This document shows, piece by piece, positions 16,627-25,553 of a stretch of 44,659 bases of DNA. The translations under genes were made by a program, and so were the position numbers. Source of the stretch: Acetobacter peroxydans (lineage in GTDB: Bacteria; Pseudomonadota; Alphaproteobacteria; Acetobacterales; Acetobacteraceae); NCBI RefSeq assembly GCF_006539345.1, contig NZ_BJMV01000014.1, positions 1 through 44,659 on the forward strand, read 5' to 3'. A model generated the notes under the pieces. The model was not told the DNA's origin, ran no database searches, and saw only the letters and a list, made by a program, of their open reading frames with translations. Each line of letters starts with the position of its first letter. Positions within the stretch are counted from its first letter, which is position 1.

Positions 16627-18540
16627 TTGAGCCTTCTTGTCATCTCCGAGCTGTCCTTACGCATGGCAGGCCGCCTGCTGCTGGATAACGCCAGTCTGTC
16701 CGTTGAACCGGGCCGCAAAATAGGGCTTGTGGGCCGCAACGGCGCGGGAAAATCAACCCTGCTGGCCGCCATAGCGGGAGACATCCACCCCGATGGAGGC
16801 GAAATCCGCCTTTCAGCCCGCGCGCGCATGGCCCGTGTCAAACAGGAGGCCCCGGCCGACCTCGGCTCCCTGCTGCAAACCGTTCTGGCGGGTGATGAGG
16901 AACGCACAACCCTGCTGGCCGAAGCCGAACACGCGACAGACCCGCAGCGTATTGCCGAAATCCATGAGCGACTGCGCGCCATCCAGGCCGACAGTGCCCC
17001 CGCCCGCGCGGCCTCGGTTCTGGCGGGGCTTGGCTTCGACACCGAAGCACAGGCCCGCCCCGTTTCGGATTTCTCGGGCGGGTGGCGGATGCGCGTCTCG
17101 CTGGCCACGGCGCTGTTTCTGGAGCCAGACCTGCTTCTGCTCGATGAACCGACCAACCATCTCGATCTCGAAGCCACACTCTGGCTGGAGGACTGGCTGC
17201 GCCGATTCGCCGGAGCCGCGCTGATTGTCAGCCATGACCGGGGCCTGCTCGATTCGTGCGTGGACGCCATCGCCCATCTCGATCGGGGCAAGCTGAGCCT
17301 GACACCTGGCGGGTACGAAAACTTCGTACGAATCCGTACCGAACAGGCACTGCAACAAGCACGCCAGGCTGAAAAAATCGCCACACAGCGCGCGCATATG
17401 CAGTCCTTTGTGGATCGCTTCCGCGCCAAGGCCACCAAGGCGCGTCAGGCACAGGCCCGACTGAAAGCGCTGGAAAAACTGCCCGTGATCGAAAGCGTGG
17501 TGGAAGACACCCCCACCCGCTTCGCCTTTCCCGAACCCGAAGGCCTGCCGCCTCCTATCCTAAACATGAACCGCGCCAGCGTAGGGTATGACGGGCGGCC
17601 CATTCTGTCCGGCCTGTCCCTGCGGCTGGACATGGAGGACCGCATTGCCCTGCTGGGCGCGAACGGCAACGGCAAATCCACGCTGGTCAAGCTGCTGGCG
17701 GGCAGGCTGGAACCGATCAGCGGCACGGTAGAGCGTAACCCCCGGCTGAAGGTCGGCTATTTTGCCCAGCACCAGACCGAGGAACTCCGGCTGGACGAAA
17801 ACCCGATAGACCACATGAGCCGCGCGCTGCCCAAGGCCACGCCGCCTGCTGTCCGCGCCCAGCTCGCCCGCTTCGGCCTGGATGCCGACCGGGCTGAAAC
17901 CCCCGTGCGCGACCTCTCCGGCGGCGAAAAAGCGCGCCTGCTGCTGGCGCTGGCCACGCGCGATGCCCCGCAGCTTCTGCTGCTGGACGAGCCGACCAAC
18001 CACCTCGACCTTGATGCGCGCGATGCCCTGATCCGCGCCCTGTCCGCCTTTGAAGGCGCAGTTGTACTCATCAGCCATGATCCGCATCTGGTTGAACTGG
18101 TGGCAGACCGGCTCTGGTTGGTGGCCGACGGCAAGGTCACGCCTTTTGAGGGCGACATGGCGGAATACCGCGCATGGCTGGCCGAGCGCGCACGCGCGGC
18201 CAGCAGGGGCCGCGCCTCTCAGCGTCCCGATGCGGAAAGCGCCGCCACGCAGACCAACCGCAAGGAGGATCGCCGCGAACGCGCTGAAACCCGCAAGGCG
18301 CAGGCGCCACTGCGCAAGATCATCAAGGACGCGGAAACAAAACTGGCCAAGCTGGAAGAAGAGCGCGCAAAGCTGGAAAATGCCTTGGCCGACCCCGCCC
18401 TGTATGCTGATGGCAAAGCCGCCGAAGTCACCAAACTCAACACGCGCCTGGCCGCCCTGCAACGTGAGCAGGACGAAACCGAAGAACGCTGGCTGGCCGC
18501 GCAAACTGAAATGGAAGAAGCAGCCAGCGGCCCGGATTAA
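16627..18540 (+). CDS. ABC-F family ATPase, YheS-type
   Basis: This is a soluble twin-ATPase protein of the ABC-F family, whose members act on the ribosome. At 637 residues it has Walker A GRNGAGKST at 36-44 and GANGNGKST at 344-352, signature segments FSGGWRMR and LSGGEKAR, and two LLLDEPTNHLDL Walker B motifs. The linker SFVDRFRAKATKARQAQARL (about 260-279) closely resembles that of E. coli YheS, which is also of this length. The C-terminus (about 540-637) is a charged, probably coiled-coil arm. The start is TTG at 16627 with only a weak upstream ACGGGA; no upstream ATG fits the family N-terminus. Antibiotic-resistance ABC-F proteins share the fold, but the linker favours the housekeeping YheS group. 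Confidence 0.93.
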   Translation: MSLLVISELSLRMAGRLLLDNASLSVEPGRKIGLVGRNGAGKSTLLAAIAGDIHPDGGEIRLSARARMARVKQEAPADLGSLLQTVLAGDEERTTLLAEAEHATDPQRIAEIHERLRAIQADSAPARAASVLAGLGFDTEAQARPVSDFSGGWRMRVSLATALFLEPDLLLLDEPTNHLDLEATLWLEDWLRRFAGAALIVSHDRGLLDSCVDAIAHLDRGKLSLTPGGYENFVRIRTEQALQQARQAEKIATQRAHMQSFVDRFRAKATKARQAQARLKALEKLPVIESVVEDTPTRFAFPEPEGLPPPILNMNRASVGYDGRPILSGLSLRLDMEDRIALLGANGNGKSTLVKLLAGRLEPISGTVERNPRLKVGYFAQHQTEELRLDENPIDHMSRALPKATPPAVRAQLARFGLDADRAETPVRDLSGGEKARLLLALATRDAPQLLLLDEPTNHLDLDARDALIRALSAFEGAVVLISHDPHLVELVADRLWLVADGKVTPFEGDMAEYRAWLAERARAASRGRASQRPDAESAATQTNRKEDRRERAETRKAQAPLRKIIKDAETKLAKLEEERAKLENALADPALYADGKAAEVTKLNTRLAALQREQDETEERWLAAQTEMEEAASGPD

Positions 18541-18585
18541 CCCATTCAGCCGGCATTCCGCGCAATCCCGTGCGGGCGTTGCGAA

Positions 18586-18624
18586 TCAGTTCAATCCCCG
18601 CCCCTATGGGCCAGACTGAACTGA
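18586..18624. repeat. Inverted repeat between convergent ABC-F and MFS genes
   Basis: TCAGTTCA (18586-18593) is the reverse complement of TGAACTGA (18617-18624). The 23-base loop itself contains GCCC/GGGC around CTAT, so a two-step hairpin forms. It lies between two convergent stop codons and has no T-tract. It may act as a bidirectional transcription end or be an unrelated palindrome. Confidence 0.4.
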
Positions 18625-18647
18625 CCGCCCGTTCCCGTAAAACCAGC

Positions 18648-19850
18648 CTAGCCCGCGACTGAAGCGGCACGCCTATTGTCGCGCCGTTCCGCTTCCAGAG
18701 ACAGCACGAACAGCACGAGCCCGATAACCGACAGCGCCATGCCTGCCCACCCGGTGGCCGCCGGGCCGAAGCCCGCTGTCAGCACCAGACCGCCCAGCCA
18801 GGCCCCTATCGCGTTAGCCAGATTGAAGGCCGCGTGGTTCATCGAGGCGGCGAGTGTCTGGGCATCCGCCGCAACATCCATCAACCGCACCTGCATGGCC
18901 GGGCCAACCGCAATACCGACGCCGAGCATGAACACGGCCAGAGCTGTCAGCCACATATTGGTCGCCACGACCGAAAACAGCCCGAGCGCGAGCGCATTCC
19001 ACACAAACGCGCCGATAGAGGTCCATTTCAGGTTTCTGTCCATCAGATGGCCACCTGCCCATGCGCCGGTACACATACCCATGCCCCACACAGCCTGAAA
19101 CAGCGGCACCCCCCATACAGGAACCCCCGTAACCTCCTGCAATGTCACAGAAAAATAGGTATACACGCAGAACATGCCACCACAGCCCACCGCGACAGTG
19201 CCCATGACGTACCATACCTGTTTGCGGGTGAACGCCTGCAACTCAGACAGGGCGGAGCGCGCCTTGTTTGGCGGGTCATAAGGCAGCCAGGCCAGAACCA
19301 TCAGGCAGCAAACCGCTCCCGCGAGCCCGATCAGCACGTAGGACAGACGCCAGCCGAAATAAGACCCCGCATAGGTGGCGAAAGGCGCGCCCACCACATT
19401 GGCGATGGTCAGGCCCGAAAACACACGCCCCACGGCACGGCCACGGTAGCCTCTGTCCACCAGGCCGGCCGCCACAAGCGCCGCCACCCCCATGAACGCG
19501 CCGTGGGGCAGGCCGGTCACAAACCGCGCAACATCCAGCATACCCAATGTTGCGGCCAACGTGCCCAGACAGTTGGTGAGCGCAAACCAGCCCATGAGCA
19601 CGGCCAGCAACGTACGACGCGAGAATGTCGCCCCAAAAACCGCGATAAGGGGCGCCCCCACAACCACCCCCAGCGCGTAAGCCGAAATGGCCTCGCCTGT
19701 TTTGGGAATTGTGGCCTGCACCCCCTGCGCCATCTGAGGCAGAAGCCCCATGGCCGCGAACTCACCCGTACCGATTGCGAAAGTGCCCACCGCAAGGGCA
19801 AAAATAGCCTTGGAGGCCGCCGCGAGACTGCCTTCTTTTACACCGGACAT
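18648..19850 (-). CDS. MFS transporter (DHA1, AraJ/SotB-like efflux)
   Basis: This 400-residue inner-membrane protein has twelve hydrophobic segments. The first helix carries FAIGTGEFAAMGLLPQMA, the pattern of the AraJ/SotB sugar and drug efflux group, followed by the GVVVGAPL helix and the loop SRRTLL between helices 2 and 3. Helix 5 has NVVGAPFATYAG, matching the proton-antiport motif C (GxxxGPxxGG-like) of DHA1 exporters in position. It probably exports sugars, arabinose-like compounds or drugs by proton exchange; the substrate cannot be predicted. It diverges from the AI-2E family gene and is convergent with the ABC-F gene. Confidence 0.92.
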   Translation of the reverse strand: MSGVKEGSLAAASKAIFALAVGTFAIGTGEFAAMGLLPQMAQGVQATIPKTGEAISAYALGVVVGAPLIAVFGATFSRRTLLAVLMGWFALTNCLGTLAATLGMLDVARFVTGLPHGAFMGVAALVAAGLVDRGYRGRAVGRVFSGLTIANVVGAPFATYAGSYFGWRLSYVLIGLAGAVCCLMVLAWLPYDPPNKARSALSELQAFTRKQVWYVMGTVAVGCGGMFCVYTYFSVTLQEVTGVPVWGVPLFQAVWGMGMCTGAWAGGHLMDRNLKWTSIGAFVWNALALGLFSVVATNMWLTALAVFMLGVGIAVGPAMQVRLMDVAADAQTLAASMNHAAFNLANAIGAWLGGLVLTAGFGPAATGWAGMALSVIGLVLFVLSLEAERRDNRRAASVAG

Positions 19851-20001
19851 TCCTGGTGTTTTACTCCCGTTTCGTAAGATTTTTCTCGACGGCTGGTCCG
19901 CGGCAGCAAGAATCTAGAGAAAAAAATACGATATGACGCTACCACAAGCCGTATCAGACAGCCGTTACACAGACCCGAGCCTTTCCGAAAGAGCTTTTTG
20001 C

Positions 20002-21165
20002 ATGTCCCCAGACTCCCCTTCCCGGCCGTCAGAGCAGGCTTCTTCTCCGTCTCACGCCGTCCTGTCGGATGAAGCCACCCGGCCCGGCGCGGGCAAGGGC
20101 ACACCGGGCGCAACCGGCATGGGCAAACAGGCCGACGCACTCCGTATGCTGCGCGTCAGCCTGAGCGCCGTGGCAGGCGGAATGCTGATCTGGCTGCTGG
20201 GCGATGTGATGATGGTTATCTTCGCCTCCGTGCTGTGCGCGGTGGTGCTGCATGGGCTTTCAGCGCTGCTGGTACGGCACCTGCGGCTTTCCTACGCCTG
20301 GGCGCTCGCGGTCGTTGTGGTCGCGGTCATCAGCAGTATGGTGCTTCTGGTCTGGAACAGCGGTCCCTCTATCGCCAACGAGGTCATGCGCCTGCAGGAA
20401 GCCCTGCGCCAGCAGGAAACCGCCCTGCGCCACACTCTGCAAACCAGCCCCACAGGCCAGCTCATCATCAAATACCTGCCGTCCTCGCTGGGCAATCCGC
20501 AGAGCGGCGGCGAGAGCAGCCTAGCCTCGCTCGGCTCCCGTCTGGCAGGCTCCATGACCGGGATACTGGGTTCGGCGTTCGGCGCGCTCGGCACGATTCT
20601 GGTGGTGCTGATCGCCGGGCTGTATTTCGCCATGTCGCCCACCGCCTATGCCAATGGCCTGCTACGGCTGGTACCGCCACCGCGCCGCCAGCACGTGCGC
20701 GGACTGATGCTCCGGGCCGGACGCACCCTGTGGGCCTGGGTGGCCGGCCAGTCGCTGGATATGCTGGTGGTTGGCACGCTCTCGGCACTGGGGCTGTGGT
20801 TTATCGGCGTGCCGCTGGCCCTCGCTCTGGGCGTGCTGGCGGGGCTGTGCAACTTCATTCCCTATATCGGCGCCATCATGGGGGCCGTACCCGCTCTGCT
20901 GATCGCTCTCTCGCTGGGTACGCGCGAGACCGTTCTGGTTGCGGCTCTTTACGCCACCATCCAGTTCCTGGAAGGCAATCTGCTGGCTCCTGTCATCCAG
21001 CGTCACGCAGTGCAGATGCCCCCCGCGCTGACCGTACTCTCGCAGACGCTCTTCGGCGCGATTCTGGGCTTTCCCGGCCTGATTCTGGCCTCACCGCTCA
21101 CGGCCGTCCTGCTGTCCATTCTTGACGGCGTGACCCCCGCACTCTCCGAAAAAGACCGCCTATAA
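20002..21165 (+). CDS. AI-2E family (PerM/TqsA-like) transporter
   Basis: This 387-residue membrane protein belongs to the AI-2E exporter / PerM family. After a hydrophilic, Ser/Pro-rich N-terminus there are about eight hydrophobic segments: GGMLIWLLGDVMMVIFASV, then ALAVVVVAVISSM, a large soluble loop with LRQQETALRHTLQ, and the characteristic C-terminal block LCNFIPYIGAIMGAVPALLI, FLEGNLLAPVIQ and GFPGLILASPLTAVL. Family members have been linked to autoinducer-2 export and to sodium/proton exchange; the substrate here is unknown. I choose 20002, with GAAAGAG 8 bases upstream; the frame is open to an ATG at 19933, which would add 23 residues. Confidence 0.9.
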   Translation: MSPDSPSRPSEQASSPSHAVLSDEATRPGAGKGTPGATGMGKQADALRMLRVSLSAVAGGMLIWLLGDVMMVIFASVLCAVVLHGLSALLVRHLRLSYAWALAVVVVAVISSMVLLVWNSGPSIANEVMRLQEALRQQETALRHTLQTSPTGQLIIKYLPSSLGNPQSGGESSLASLGSRLAGSMTGILGSAFGALGTILVVLIAGLYFAMSPTAYANGLLRLVPPPRRQHVRGLMLRAGRTLWAWVAGQSLDMLVVGTLSALGLWFIGVPLALALGVLAGLCNFIPYIGAIMGAVPALLIALSLGTRETVLVAALYATIQFLEGNLLAPVIQRHAVQMPPALTVLSQTLFGAILGFPGLILASPLTAVLLSILDGVTPALSEKDRL

Positions 21166-21237
21166 CCCACGCAGGTGACAAGGCAGGGTTAATACTGTAC
21201 CGTAATTAGGTTTCATGCGAAACACCGAGGAGTGTCC

Positions 21238-21936
21238 ATGCGTGTTCTGCTTGTTGAGGATGACCAGACAGCCCGCGGCCTGATTGTCAAAAGTCTGATC
21301 GAGACAGGTCATCTGGTCGAACAAGCCGAAGACGAGCGCCAGGCGCTACTCCATGCGGGCAGCGCAGACTTTGATGTCATTATCCTTGACCGGGTTCTGC
21401 CTGATAGCGTCGATGGACTGCATGTCCTCACCACACTGCGCAAGATGGGCAACACCACCCCCGTTCTGCTTCTTTCCGCCCTGTCCGATGTCGAGGACAA
21501 GGTGGCAGGCCTCAAGGCTGGCGCGGATGACTACATGACCAAGCCTTTTTCCTTTGCCGAGCTTCTGGCCCGGCTCGAGGCCCTGACGCGTCGCAACCGT
21601 ACCACAGCGCAGCCCCCCACCCATCTGGATGTCGGGGATCTGGCGATAGACCTGCTGTCGCGCACCGTGCACCGCGCCGGTCAGAAAATCGACCTCCAGC
21701 CGCGTGAATTCCGCCTGCTGGAATTTCTCATGCGTCATGCAGGAAAAGTCGTGACGCGCGCCATGCTGCTCGAAGGTGTATGGGACTATCATTTCGACCC
21801 CCAGACCAATGTCATTGACGTTCATATTTCCAGACTGCGGCAAAAAATAGACAAACCGTTCGAACATCCGATGCTGCAAACGGTACGCAACGCCGGTTAC
21901 ATGCTCGCATGTGAAATCGTGCCGCGCCTGCCATGA
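21238..21936 (+). CDS. OmpR-family response regulator (orphan)
   Basis: This 232-residue two-component regulator has a receiver domain (residues 1-115) with acidic residues Glu7, Asp8 and Asp9, phospho-acceptor Asp51 in VIILDRVLPD, Ser80 and Lys102 in YMTKPF. A winged-helix DNA-binding domain (about 130-228) ends with VIDVHISRLRQKIDKPF, the OmpR/PhoB recognition region. The ATG has GAGGAG 6 bases upstream; an in-frame GTG two codons earlier is less likely. A histidine kinase normally follows such genes, but the next gene encodes a SIMPL protein, so its kinase must be elsewhere. The receiver differs clearly from the cell-cycle regulator CtrA. Its targets are unknown; the neighbouring SIMPL gene is one candidate. 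Confidence 0.94.
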   Translation: MRVLLVEDDQTARGLIVKSLIETGHLVEQAEDERQALLHAGSADFDVIILDRVLPDSVDGLHVLTTLRKMGNTTPVLLLSALSDVEDKVAGLKAGADDYMTKPFSFAELLARLEALTRRNRTTAQPPTHLDVGDLAIDLLSRTVHRAGQKIDLQPREFRLLEFLMRHAGKVVTRAMLLEGVWDYHFDPQTNVIDVHISRLRQKIDKPFEHPMLQTVRNAGYMLACEIVPRLP

Positions 21937-22013
21937 ACCTGCCTTCTTGTGCAGGCGTTATGAGGAACGATCTGTAACAGAGCGCCCGCATATCAGGCGC
22001 AAGGAGTGGCCTG

Positions 22014-22784
22014 ATGTCCGTATTCTTCCGCCCGACCGGGCTCCATACACCTGCCCGGCGTATGGTCGTCGTGCTGCCCGTTCTGTGCGCCGTTCCCCTG
22101 TTGCTCGCGGCTTCACGGGCGCAGGCTCAGACACCGCCCTCTGTTCCACCCGGCCCGCCCCAGACAAAACTGACCCTTCGGGCCGAAGGGCATGTGCAGA
22201 CCCCTCCCGATGAACTGACAGCGACGTTCCGCATCGAATCCCGCGATAAAAGCCCCGCCAGCGCGCAGCAGGCCGTCAATGGACGGGTCGGCAAAGCCAT
22301 GGAACAGGCCGCCAGAGTGGGCGGCGTCACCACTGCGGCACTGGAATACACGGTTTCCGAACAACAGCAGGAAAAGAGCAACACATCGCTCTGGGTCGCC
22401 CAGCAGACCCTCACGTTCAAGGCCCATGACAGCAAGACCCTGCTGCCACTTGTTGGCCAGCTTCAGGCACAGGGGCTGATTCTGGAACAGCTTGAGTGGT
22501 CGGTTTCCGACGAACGGCGTGCGGCCCTGACTCTACAGGCTGAAACCGAAGCGGTAAAAGACCTGCAGAAACAGGCGAGAATACTGGCTGAAACGCTGGG
22601 GCAGCACGTCACCCGTTTTGAACGGGTCGATGTTTCCGCCCAGCCGCTGCCACGCCCCATGCCTGTCATGCTCATGGCCGCGCGGATGGGCGCAGATGCA
22701 GCGCAGGCACCCGTTCCGTCCAGCACGGGCGAAGCGCAGACCATACGGGCCTCCGCCTCGGCCACCGTTCTGCTGGCCCCCTGA
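22014..22784 (+). CDS. SIMPL domain (DUF541) exported protein
   Basis: This 256-residue protein starts with a Sec signal peptide (positively charged N-terminus, hydrophobic core VVVLPVLCAVPLLLAAS, probable cleavage after AQA near residue 39). The mature part matches SIMPL/DUF541 proteins: LTLRAEGHVQTPPDELTATFRIE at the start, alternating strands with many Gln and Thr, and SASATVLLAP at the end. SIMPL proteins are periplasmic or outer-membrane associated; some help resist oxidative stress, but no general biochemical activity is known to me. It follows the response regulator after 77 bases on the same strand, so co-regulation is possible. Confidence 0.85.
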   Translation: MSVFFRPTGLHTPARRMVVVLPVLCAVPLLLAASRAQAQTPPSVPPGPPQTKLTLRAEGHVQTPPDELTATFRIESRDKSPASAQQAVNGRVGKAMEQAARVGGVTTAALEYTVSEQQQEKSNTSLWVAQQTLTFKAHDSKTLLPLVGQLQAQGLILEQLEWSVSDERRAALTLQAETEAVKDLQKQARILAETLGQHVTRFERVDVSAQPLPRPMPVMLMAARMGADAAQAPVPSSTGEAQTIRASASATVLLAP

Positions 22785-22824
22785 AAATACAAAGCCCGCT
22801 TCCAGCCTGGTGCCGGAAGCGGGC
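22784..22824 (-). terminator. Intrinsic terminator of infC
   Basis: On the minus strand GCCCGCTTCC (22824-22815) pairs with GGAAGCGGGC (22803-22794), a perfect 10-base stem with an 11-base loop, followed by TTTGTATTTT. It lies 26 bases after the infC stop codon. On the plus strand it directly follows the SIMPL gene but lacks a T-tract there. Confidence 0.85.
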
Positions 22825-22850
22825 CTCGCAAACAGAACGGCGTAAGCCCC

Positions 22851-23387
22851 TTAGCGGGGAGCAAGCACCATGATCATCTGCCGGTTTTCGAGACGCGGCA
22901 TCTGTTCAACCTTGGTGAGCTCGTCCGTTTCGGCGCGAATCCTCTCCAGAACCTTGATCCCCAGTTCCTGATGAGCCATTTCGCGACCACGGAAGCGCAG
23001 CGTAACCTTTACCTTGTCGCCCTCGCCAATGAAGCTTTTGATGGCGCGCATCTTAACCTGATAGTCATTTTCGTCGATATTCGGACGAACCTTGACTTCC
23101 TTGATTTCGATGACCTTCTGCTTCTTCTTGGCTTCGTTGCGCTTTTTCTGCTGTTCGTACTTGAACTTGCCGTAGTCGAGAATCTTGACGACCGGAGGCT
23201 CCGCGTTGGGGCTTATTTCCAGCAGATCAAGCCCGACACCATAGGCACGCGCCAGAGCGTCACGAACGGTCATGATACCGATCATTTCGCCGTTTTCATC
23301 AATGAGACGCACCTGTGGAACGCGAATCTCTTCGTTCACTCGCGGCCCTTCGCGGCTCGGGGGCGCGGGAAAAGGGGATCTGGCTAT
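22851..23387 (-). CDS. infC: Translation initiation factor IF-3 (AUA start)
   Basis: IF-3 binds the 30S subunit and checks the start codon and initiator tRNA. The protein has the N-terminal domain ([18 protein letters not shown]), a lysine-rich linker ([13 protein letters not shown]) and the C-terminal domain ([19 protein letters not shown]). The only GTG in the right place (23339) has no ribosome-binding site and would remove the usual alphaproteobacterial N-terminus. Upstream in frame is ATA at 23387, with AGGAG 6 bases before it (23394-23398), encoding [15 protein letters not shown] before VNEEI; this gives 178 residues, the usual length. A stop codon (TAA) lies 5 codons before ATA. Rare AUU/AUA/AUC starts are established in infC and allow autoregulation by IF-3. 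Confidence 0.95.
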   Translation of the reverse strand: MARSPFPAPPSREGPRVNEEIRVPQVRLIDENGEMIGIMTVRDALARAYGVGLDLLEISPNAEPPVVKILDYGKFKYEQQKKRNEAKKKQKVIEIKEVKVRPNIDENDYQVKMRAIKSFIGEGDKVKVTLRFRGREMAHQELGIKVLERIRAETDELTKVEQMPRLENRQMIMVLAPR

Positions 23388-23452
23388 GGTCGGCTCCTGT
23401 TATTCATTGCAACATATCGGCTCAAGCCCTGAGCGGGCTTTTTCGCGGCGGT

Positions 23453-23480
23453 ATTATGTGCGTTCCCGATTTTTTATCAA
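23453..23480 (-). promoter_or_regulatory. Putative infC promoter
   Basis: On the minus strand TTGATA (23480-23475) and CATAAT (23458-23453) lie 16 bases apart; each matches five of six bases of the -35 and -10 consensus. A start near 23446 would leave a leader of about 60 bases, which contains an AAGCCC/GGGCTT hairpin (23424-23440). It would allow infC expression independent of the upstream thrS. Confidence 0.65.
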
Positions 23481-23543
23481 GCCGCACACGACAAAAACCT
23501 GTCATTGCAGCATTACCGCAACGACAGTCTTGTTCCGCTGTCC

Positions 23544-25484
23544 TTATTCAGATGTGCGAACACTCCGCATATCCGGCGGGGTGGCTTCGGCGCTTAGCAT
23601 TTGCAACGCTTCAGCCAGCGTCAGGTTCTGCTGTTCCTGCGAGCCAAGGCGGCGCATGGCCACGGTGCCTTCTTCCGCCTCACGGCGGCCCACAACCAGC
23701 ATGACCGGCACGCGCGCCAGACTATGTTCGCGCACCTTGGCGTTAATTTTGTCGTTACGGACATCTGCCTCGGCCACAAGCCCGGCGTCACGCAGGGACT
23801 GGGCCACCGTTTCCGCATAGGGGGCGGCATCACTCACGATGGACGCCACCACCACCTGCACCGGCGCCAGCCACAGCGGGAAGCGTCCGGCGTGCTGTTC
23901 GATCAGGATACCGAGGAAACGCTCGAACGACCCCAGAATCGCCCGGTGCAGCATGACTGGCCGATGCCGCGCCGAATCCTCGCCAACGTAGCTTGCGTCA
24001 AGCCGTTCAGGCAGAACAAGGTCAACCTGCAGGGTGCCGCACTGCCAGTCGCGACCGATAGCGTCACGCAGCACAAATTCAAGCTTGGGGCCGTAGAATG
24101 CACCTTCGCCGGGGTTGTACTCATAGTCCACGCCGGCAACGGCGCAAGCTTCCTTCAGCGCACTTTCCGCCTTGTCCCACACCTCCTCGCTACCCGCGCG
24201 CTGCTCAGGACGGTCGGCGAACTTCACACGCACGTGCTCGAAACCAAGGTCATTGTAGACCTCGTGTAGCATCCGCACGAAACGGACTGTTTCATCCGCG
24301 ATCTGGTTTTCCGTACAGAAGATATGGGCGTCATCCTGCGTAAAGCCTCGCACGCGCATCAGCCCATGCAGCGCGCCCGAAGGTTCGTAGCGATGGCAGG
24401 CGCCAAACTCCGCCATGCGTAGCGGCAGTTCACGATAGGACCGCAGGCCATGGCGGAAAATCTGCACATGGCAGGGGCAGTTCATGGGCTTGAGAGCGAG
24501 GGTCTTGTCCTCGTCCTCCACCGTCGCCACGAACATATGATGCCGGTATTTGTCCCAGTGGCCTGAAGCCTCCCACAGCCCACGGTCAACAAGCTGCGGC
24601 GTGCGCACTTCCTGATAGCCGTGGCGGGTCTGCACGCGGCGCATGTAATCCTGCAGAACGCTGTATATACGCCAGCCCTTGGCGTGCCAGAACACCTGCC
24701 CCACCGCCTCTTCCTGAAAATGGAACAGGCCCATTTCCCGGCCAATACGGCGATGGTCGCGCTTTTCGGCTTCCTCAAGCTGGTGCAGATGGGCGTCGAG
24801 TTCCTTCTGGTCGCGCCAGGCCGTACCGTAAACACGGGTGAGCATCGGGTTGCGATGATCCCCGCGCCAGTAGGCTCCGGCCACCTTCATCAGCTTGAAA
24901 GCCGTACCGACATCCTTCGTGGTGCGCAGGTGCGGCCCGCGGCACAGGTCCAGCCACGCGCCCTGACGATAGATTGAAATATCCTCGCTTTCCGGCAGAT
25001 CGCGGATAAGCTGCGCCTTGAAGCTCTCGCCCCGCTTCTCGAAAAAGGCGATCGCCTCATCGCGGTTCCAGACCTCACGCACAAACGGCTCCGCGCGTTC
25101 CACGATTTCGCGCATACGCTTTTCGATGGCGGCAAAATCATCCGGCGTGAACGGCTCGGCCCGGTAGAAATCGTAATAGAAGCCATTTTCAATGGACGGG
25201 CCGATCGTCACCTGCGTGCCGGGGAACAAATCCTGCACCGCTTCGGCCAGCACATGGGCGGCATCGTGGCGGATCAGTTCGAGGGCTTCTGGGTCTTTGC
25301 GGGTAATGAAGCGCAGGGCGGCATCGTGGCGGATTTCCTCGCGGATATCGCACAGGCGGCCATCCACCTCCATCGCCAGAGCAGCTTTGGCCAGTCCGGG
25401 GCCGATCGCTTCCGCCACCGTCGTGCCCGTAACCGGCCCGTCAAAACTGCGAACAGAACCGTCGGGCAGGGTGATAGCGGGCAT
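23544..25484 (-). CDS. thrS: Threonyl-tRNA synthetase
   Basis: This class II synthetase charges tRNA(Thr). It has 646 residues, a normal length, with an N-terminal TGS domain ([20 protein letters not shown]), the second additional domain with the editing HxxxH motif in [12 protein letters not shown] near residue 72, the class II core with [10 protein letters not shown] supplying the zinc Cys near residue 338, the motif 2 segment [20 protein letters not shown], and the C-terminal anticodon-binding domain ([14 protein letters not shown] onwards). GGAG lies 11 bases before the ATG. infC follows after 156 bases, the classical thrS-infC order. The threonine kinase-pathway gene thrB is on the same strand further right but is not linked to it. 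Confidence 0.97.
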   Translation of the reverse strand: MPAITLPDGSVRSFDGPVTGTTVAEAIGPGLAKAALAMEVDGRLCDIREEIRHDAALRFITRKDPEALELIRHDAAHVLAEAVQDLFPGTQVTIGPSIENGFYYDFYRAEPFTPDDFAAIEKRMREIVERAEPFVREVWNRDEAIAFFEKRGESFKAQLIRDLPESEDISIYRQGAWLDLCRGPHLRTTKDVGTAFKLMKVAGAYWRGDHRNPMLTRVYGTAWRDQKELDAHLHQLEEAEKRDHRRIGREMGLFHFQEEAVGQVFWHAKGWRIYSVLQDYMRRVQTRHGYQEVRTPQLVDRGLWEASGHWDKYRHHMFVATVEDEDKTLALKPMNCPCHVQIFRHGLRSYRELPLRMAEFGACHRYEPSGALHGLMRVRGFTQDDAHIFCTENQIADETVRFVRMLHEVYNDLGFEHVRVKFADRPEQRAGSEEVWDKAESALKEACAVAGVDYEYNPGEGAFYGPKLEFVLRDAIGRDWQCGTLQVDLVLPERLDASYVGEDSARHRPVMLHRAILGSFERFLGILIEQHAGRFPLWLAPVQVVVASIVSDAAPYAETVAQSLRDAGLVAEADVRNDKINAKVREHSLARVPVMLVVGRREAEEGTVAMRRLGSQEQQNLTLAEALQMLSAEATPPDMRSVRTSE

Positions 25485-25553
25485 GTTGATCCAAGCTCCA
25501 GTATGTCGATATGGCTAGTCAGGCCGCAAAAGGCAGCCCTGTGCTTAATGGCG

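Noticed and set aside
21238..21936. Possible CtrA cell-cycle regulator
   Set aside because: The first residues resemble CtrA, but the receiver and the DNA-binding domain diverge clearly; it is a general OmpR-type regulator.
25254..25335. Repeated GGCGGCATCGTGGCGGAT in thrS
   Set aside because: It encodes the motif RHDAA twice inside a normal thrS reading frame; no duplication of the region is needed to explain it.
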